Part shown: positions 6,140 through 9,672 of the stretch, one piece after another
Layout: every line of letters starts with the position of its first letter
How positions within the stretch are numbered: the stretch's first letter is position 1
Origin: Pseudomonadota bacterium
GTDB taxonomy: Bacteria; Pseudomonadota; Gammaproteobacteria; Pseudomonadales; Oleiphilaceae
Length of the DNA stretch: 9,672 nucleotides
Assembly: GCA_023430625.1 (NCBI GenBank)
Contig: JAEZAA010000036.1
Span: forward strand, 1 to 9,672
Reading direction: 5' to 3'
Notes under the pieces: generated by a model
The model's database searches: none
What the model saw: only the letters and a program-made list of their open reading frames with translations
What the model was told of the DNA's origin: nothing
Made by a program: the position numbers and the translations under genes

Positions 6140-7824
6140 GCAATGGTTCCGTTCGCTTTGCGCCGCAGTTCCTCGACCTTCTTGTCGAAATGTACGAAGC
6201 GCTTGTATTGACGATGTTGTTCGGGAATATGACCGATGCGGCGTAGCGCGGCCTGGCATTGGGATAGCAGGGTCGTGTCGCTGTCGCCAGCCTCGATACG
6301 CTTCATGAGTACCTGGGTCAGGTTCAAATTGAGCGACGTGTGGTTTGGTGTAATGCGCAAAGCCTCTTGGAACTGCTTGGTCGCTTCGATGTGGTTACCC
6401 TGCTCATAGGCCCTGATAGCTATCCGATTGAACTCGCGGGCGCGGATCTTATCTTTGAGGCCAACCGGTTCATCCATCATTTCCTCGATTTTGGCGAGGA
6501 TTTCCGGATTCCCGGCGCAACGCGTGGATAAGTCCCGCAGCAGTTGTTGCGCCTGCTGGGTTTCTTTGGCTGCAAACAAGGTCTGAGCCATCTCCAGTAC
6601 CAGCTCCGGGCTCGCCTCCTCAAGGGCAGAGAAGACTTCACGAGCCTGTTTTAACGCTTTGTGGCCTCTCTCGGAATTACCCTGCCCGGCATGAACCCGC
6701 GTTTCCACCATAAAGGACTGCAGCTTGATCTCTGGACTGTTACCAAACTTAGTCCGAACTTTTTCCAGGGTCTTGAGGGCCTCATTCGCCATGGCATCGC
6801 CCACCTTGCCATTGTCGCCTTCCGCTAGATCAGACAGGCAACGGCCAAAGCTCAGATAGATTTCCGAAGATTCATGCACGGAGTTCTCGCTGAGGCGAGC
6901 GGTAGCCCGGTAAGCTGCGGTGGCGGTTTCCAGATCCTGGCTCGCCAGACTGACTTCCGCCAACGACTTTTGACGTAGCAGGGCTCGTGGAGAGATGCTC
7001 ACCGCATTCTTGAGTGCATTTTGCGCACTCGTCAGGTTGCCCTGTTGGCGGTATGCCTCGGCCATCCAGTCATAAGCTTCAACGAGTTGCGGATTGTCAG
7101 TCAAGATACCGTGAAATGTCGCTAGGGCTTCGTCGATTTTCTGCTCTGCCAGCAGCACTTTGCCAAGCCCCAGTCGAGCCCAGTCCAAGGGGCGTTGGGC
7201 AATGATGTCTTGATACATTTCCTTGGCATGCGCCAAGTCGCCAGACAGGTAATAAAGGTTCGCCTTTGTTTTGATGCACCAGCTCTTGTGCTTGCTGCCA
7301 CGTTTGATCTCATCGTCACAGAGAGCAATCGCGCGGCTGTAGTCGCACAGGTCTAGAGCTTCCAGAATCGGGCGTAGGTTCTCTTTTTGTTCGATCAGAA
7401 CGTCTAGCCGTTTTTGTAGGGAGGATTGGGTAATCGGCTTAGTGATATAACCGTCCGGCTGATACTCCATGGCGCCGAACACCATGTCCTTGGCGACCTC
7501 GGCACTGACGATAATGAAGATTGCGGTGTTTTTGAGCAGCTTGCGGTGACGCAGCTCTTCCAGGACTTGCTGTCCATTCTTGTTGCTGTCACCCATGTTG
7601 TAGTCGCAGAACACGACGTCATACTGGTTGCGGACACAGGCAGCAACGGCTTCCTGGCCGGTTTTGGCGGTATCGATGTTCTCGATCCCCATGCTGCGCA
7701 GCATTTGGCGCATGGAGAAAATGAAGTTGTCGAAGTCGTCGACAATGAGAAAGCGTTTTTTCTTGTAGGCCTGAAACAATAACAAGGTCGGTACCGTCCA
7801 CTGAAGATGATTGAAATGCCCCAT
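6136..7824 (-). CDS. Response regulator with C-terminal TPR repeats
   Basis: Cytoplasmic protein of 562 aa counted from the ATG at 7824. A receiver domain spans about residues 20-145: acidic pair D29/D30 in FLIVDDF, phospho-acceptor D74 in CDYNMGD, S107 and K129 in ITKPI. The rest is helical and contains TPR-type repeats, clearest at about 249-280 (AYDWMAEAYRQQGN onward) and 464-494 (FNRIAIRAYEQGN onward). There is no DNA-binding, GGDEF, EAL or other enzymatic domain, so output should be a phosphorylation-dependent protein contact. This receiver-TPR architecture is known in pseudomonads and relatives. The start is uncertain: neither the ATG at 7824 nor the upstream TTG at 7845 has a good Shine-Dalgarno, and a TTG at 7785 has a GGACGG eight bases upstream and would place the receiver closer to the N-terminus. 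The gene ends in an ATGA overlap with the soluble kinase. Confidence 0.87.
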   Translation of the reverse strand: MGHFNHLQWTVPTLLLFQAYKKKRFLIVDDFDNFIFSMRQMLRSMGIENIDTAKTGQEAVAACVRNQYDVVFCDYNMGDSNKNGQQVLEELRHRKLLKNTAIFIIVSAEVAKDMVFGAMEYQPDGYITKPITQSSLQKRLDVLIEQKENLRPILEALDLCDYSRAIALCDDEIKRGSKHKSWCIKTKANLYYLSGDLAHAKEMYQDIIAQRPLDWARLGLGKVLLAEQKIDEALATFHGILTDNPQLVEAYDWMAEAYRQQGNLTSAQNALKNAVSISPRALLRQKSLAEVSLASQDLETATAAYRATARLSENSVHESSEIYLSFGRCLSDLAEGDNGKVGDAMANEALKTLEKVRTKFGNSPEIKLQSFMVETRVHAGQGNSERGHKALKQAREVFSALEEASPELVLEMAQTLFAAKETQQAQQLLRDLSTRCAGNPEILAKIEEMMDEPVGLKDKIRAREFNRIAIRAYEQGNHIEATKQFQEALRITPNHTSLNLNLTQVLMKRIEAGDSDTTLLSQCQAALRRIGHIPEQHRQYKRFVHFDKKVEELRRKANGTIA

Positions 7825-7937
7825 TTTGCAGAAATGCAGGGGCAATCACTCATCAAGTTTAGAACAAGTCCAGAAACCCGATTGTTACGGTTTGAATGCG
7901 ACGGCAGGCGGTGGCAATTGATCGAATCGAGGCGCGA
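7825..7937 (-). other. Spacer between the two receiver genes
   Basis: A 113-base spacer. A perfect 6-base inverted repeat (TGATCG at 7919-7924, CGATCA at 7935-7940) spans the stop codon of the upstream gene but has no T-run, so it is a poor terminator. Just before the receiver-TPR ATG, the transcript could fold CATTT onto AAATG with flanking C/G runs, burying the start codon. I see no clear promoter, so read-through from the upstream receiver gene is plausible. Confidence 0.3.
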
Positions 7938-8693
7938 TCACTGAGACCGCTCGAGAATATCGACCATTTCCTGCATTACCTTGCGGTTCGCCTCGATCTG
8001 CGATTCCAACTGCTTGACGTGGGCTTTCTGCTCGTTCAGTGAAAACAGGGCGAACAAGGTCGAAACGGCCAGCAGGACGATGAGGATATTCTTAAAGCGG
8101 TTGATGTCTTGGCGCGAGCGCTCCTGGATCCGGCGCAGCTCCAGCTTGACCAGATCGCGCAGTTCCTCGCGGATGAAATGGGTTGGCGGCTCGTCCTGTT
8201 CGGCATCCGTAGCTTGCGCTTGATTGGGGCGTAATGCCACGACGTTGCCCCGCATGGCGGCGGCCACCGTCTGGTTCGCAGCCGAATCTTCGCCGATGAC
8301 CTGGCGTGAGGCGACGATTTCGTGGTGAATCCAGATCCTTTCCACCAGCAAATACAGCTGCTCCCGATCCACCTGCTTGGTGATGACCGCGGCTGCACCC
8401 AGGGCTTTGGCTTCTTCCCGGTATTTCAGGGCGCTTTGCGATGTGTACATCACCACGGGGATATCACAGATATCCGGATTGCTCTTGATGGCCTTCAGCG
8501 TCTGAAAACCATCCATGCCCGGCATCAGGTGATCGAGAAAGATCAGGTCCGGACGTTCCAGCTTGAGCATGGACAGAGCTTCCTCGCCGGATTTGGCATG
8601 TTTGCTGGCCACATCCATGGTAGCGAGCACCCGGGCGAGCATAATGCGCGCAGTTGCGGAATCATCAACGATGAGAGCCGATTTCTCAGCCAC
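7938..8693 (-). CDS. Membrane-tethered response regulator (receiver, one TM helix, coiled coil)
   Basis: A 251-aa protein starting with a GTG at 8693, chosen because GAGG lies seven bases upstream and the receiver begins at once (AEKSALIVDDSA); the frame is open further upstream to 8816 but without receiver-like sequence. The receiver covers about residues 4-122: D10/D11, phospho-acceptor D54 in LIFLDHLMPGMDG, T84 and K106. The conserved Lys is followed by Gln instead of the usual Pro. A charged linker with helical, basic/acidic-rich sequence runs from about 130 to 200. A single hydrophobic helix (about 202-219) follows, then a 30-residue heptad-like segment (about 221-249) that ends the protein. 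No DNA-binding or enzymatic output is present. With one helix and a cytoplasmic receiver, the tail should face the periplasm. It heads the signalling cluster, 113 bases upstream of the receiver-TPR gene. Likely role: a scaffold or phosphate acceptor at the membrane; this is inference. Confidence 0.85.
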   Translation of the reverse strand: MAEKSALIVDDSATARIMLARVLATMDVASKHAKSGEEALSMLKLERPDLIFLDHLMPGMDGFQTLKAIKSNPDICDIPVVMYTSQSALKYREEAKALGAAAVITKQVDREQLYLLVERIWIHHEIVASRQVIGEDSAANQTVAAAMRGNVVALRPNQAQATDAEQDEPPTHFIREELRDLVKLELRRIQERSRQDINRFKNILIVLLAVSTLFALFSLNEQKAHVKQLESQIEANRKVMQEMVDILERSQ

Positions 8694-8729
8694 GGGCAAA
8701 CCTCGGGACGCTGGGGAGTGGGTCCTGAA

Positions 8730-8735
8730 AGTGTA
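8730..8735 (-). promoter_or_regulatory. Candidate extended -10 element for the receiver-TM gene
   Basis: On the minus strand the sequence reads TGCTACACT: a TACACT -10 hexamer (four of six matches to TATAAT) preceded by the TG of an extended -10 element, 36 bases upstream of the GTG start at 8693. There is no good -35 hexamer at 16-18 bases, which is tolerated for extended -10 promoters. It would give a short leader containing the GAGG Shine-Dalgarno. Confidence 0.4.
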
Positions 8736-8851
8736 GCAGGAATGATCAGGTGGATTTTGTGAGCCGGGTATTAATTCGAGCGTTCCGCAGCCCCCGGCGA
8801 GCAGCGATTCGAGCAATAGATGGGGTTAACCGGCAGGATTAGTTGTATCGC

Positions 8852-8880
8852 TTCATCTTTTAGGAGAGCGTCCGTAAACT
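8852..8880 (+). promoter_or_regulatory. Candidate promoter for the HGSNAT-like gene
   Basis: TTCATC at 8852-8857 and TAAACT at 8875-8880 are separated by exactly 17 bases, 35 bases before the ATG at 8916. The -35 match is weak (three of six) and the -10 is moderate (four of six). It is the best pair seen in the divergent region, but is only a candidate. Confidence 0.28.
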
Positions 8881-8915
8881 AGCGGACCCGCCTTGTCACC
8901 AGGTCGTTCAAATCC

Positions 8916-9672
8916 ATGAGTCTCCTGTCCACCAGTACCGCACCAATCCGTGTCCGTTCCATCGATCTTCTGCGCGGTATTGCCATGGTGATCATGGTGG
9001 TCGATCACATCCGCGATTTCTGGGGACCAACGCCGTTCGATCCGGGGAACCTGCAAAATGAAGAGGTTTCCCTGTGGTGGTTTTTCACGCGCTGGATCAC
9101 CCACTTCTGCGCGCCCGTGTTCGTATTTTTAGCGGGGACCAGCGCATTTCTCTATCGCCACAATGGGCAGCGCAGTCGCGCTCAACTTTCCCGCTTCCTG
9201 TTGACGCGGGGGATCTGGCTGGCATTGGTTGAAATCATCGCGGTCAGTTTCTTCTGGCAGTTCGGCGCCAATTTCATTTTGCTGCAAGTCATCTGGGCAA
9301 TCGGCGTGAGCATGATCCTGTTGGCCGGACTCATCTGGCTGCCGTATTGGCTTTTGCTTGCGGTGGGCGTGGGCTTGGTCGGGTTTCACAATCTGCTGGA
9401 CTCCGTGGATCCGAGTGAGTCGGGCAGTGCTGGCCTGGTGTTTCTCTGGTCGTTGCTGCACCAGACCGGGATGCACGAGATTCTCGGCTTCAAGGTATCG
9501 GTCCGCTACCCTCTGATGCCCTGGGTTGGCTTGATGGTGTTGGGCTATGCCTTTGGTCGCATTTTCGTGTGGAAGGCATCCATCCGGGATCGGAGCCTCG
9601 TGGGGCTTGGTCTGGGAATGGTCCTGCTGATTATCCTGTTGCGGCTGACCACGAACTACGGCGATCCGCGAC
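8916..9672 (+). CDS. Multi-helix membrane acyltransferase-like protein, HGSNAT_cat/DUF1624 family (C-terminus cut by window edge)
   Basis: The first 252 residues of a polytopic membrane protein, open to the window end with no stop. The N-terminus RVRSIDLLRGIAMVIMVVDHIRDF (residues 12-34, with the conserved D30-H31 pair), the helix ITHFCAPVFVFLAGTSAFLY (61-80) and the YPLMPWVGLMVLGYAFG motif (198-214) identify the family related to the catalytic domain of heparan-alpha-glucosaminide N-acetyltransferase. Further hydrophobic helices lie at about 97-113, 118-140, 142-158 and 228-244. The eukaryotic relative transfers an acetyl group across a membrane onto a sugar; the acceptor of bacterial members is generally unknown, so acylation of an envelope glycan is inference only. 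The ATG at 8916 fits the usual short cytoplasmic N-terminus of the family, although its Shine-Dalgarno (AGG, about 12 bases upstream) is weak. It is transcribed away from the signalling cluster. Confidence 0.85.
   Translation, partial: MSLLSTSTAPIRVRSIDLLRGIAMVIMVVDHIRDFWGPTPFDPGNLQNEEVSLWWFFTRWITHFCAPVFVFLAGTSAFLYRHNGQRSRAQLSRFLLTRGIWLALVEIIAVSFFWQFGANFILLQVIWAIGVSMILLAGLIWLPYWLLLAVGVGLVGFHNLLDSVDPSESGSAGLVFLWSLLHQTGMHEILGFKVSVRYPLMPWVGLMVLGYAFGRIFVWKASIRDRSLVGLGLGMVLLIILLRLTTNYGDPR

Noticed and set aside
6140..6259. N-terminal extension of 40 codons on the soluble kinase
   Set aside because: It overlaps the end of the receiver-TPR gene in another frame, has no kinase-like sequence, and the ATG at 6139 makes a standard ATGA overlap.
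7919..7940. Inverted repeat across the stop codon of the receiver-TM gene as a terminator
   Set aside because: Only six base pairs with a 10-base loop and no U-run.
8694..8816. Upstream extension of 41 codons on the receiver-TM protein
   Set aside because: The GTG at 8693 has GAGG at ideal spacing and starts directly at the receiver; the extension would also cover the candidate -10 element.
8865..8890. Hairpin GTCCG/CGGAC upstream of the HGSNAT-like gene as a terminator or riboswitch
   Set aside because: A five-base stem with no T-run and no conserved aptamer features.
8853..9476. Two minus-strand frames under the HGSNAT-like gene
   Set aside because: The plus-strand frame is open from 8916 to the window end and encodes a clear membrane-protein family; the antisense frames show no domain.

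Overview
The window is a dense bacterial chromosomal segment with moderately high GC. Its protein families (BaeSR, a DMT-type DUF486 protein, paired acyl-CoA dehydrogenases, a response regulator with TPR repeats) suggest a gammaproteobacterium. I cannot name the genus, and a related proteobacterial lineage is not excluded. Seven genes run on the minus strand. One gene, cut by the right edge, runs on the plus strand. No tRNA, rRNA, CRISPR array, insertion sequence or phage gene was seen, and no stretch over 300 bases lacks a gene.

In minus-strand transcription order (right to left), the first block is a signalling cluster. It holds a receiver protein with a C-terminal membrane helix and coiled coil (7938-8693), a receiver-TPR protein (6136-7824), and a small soluble histidine kinase (5435-6139) whose ATG overlaps the previous stop codon as ATGA. 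None of the three carries a DNA-binding or recognised enzymatic output domain, so they probably act through protein-protein contacts, with the kinase likely phosphorylating one or both receivers.

The second block is a pair of acyl-CoA dehydrogenase genes (3985-5295 and 2696-3901), closed by a strong intrinsic terminator at 2595-2622. The two proteins look complementary. The downstream one has the FAD/substrate loop and catalytic Glu but lacks the RxxFG arginine. The upstream one keeps that arginine but lacks both known catalytic Glu positions and the TEPGAGSD loop. An obligate heteromer is the simplest reading. Between them lie two adjacent tandem microduplications that multiply start codons and the Shine-Dalgarno site of the second gene.

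The third block is a small four-helix membrane protein of the DUF486 family (2143-2499), then the envelope-stress two-component system baeS (530-1909) and baeR (1-485, running off the left edge). On the far right, an acyltransferase-type membrane protein (HGSNAT_cat/DUF1624 family) begins at 8916 and is divergent from the signalling cluster across a 222-base promoter region.

The points most worth following are the non-catalytic dehydrogenase partner, the duplicated translation start, and the membrane-tethered receiver within an output-less signalling cluster.
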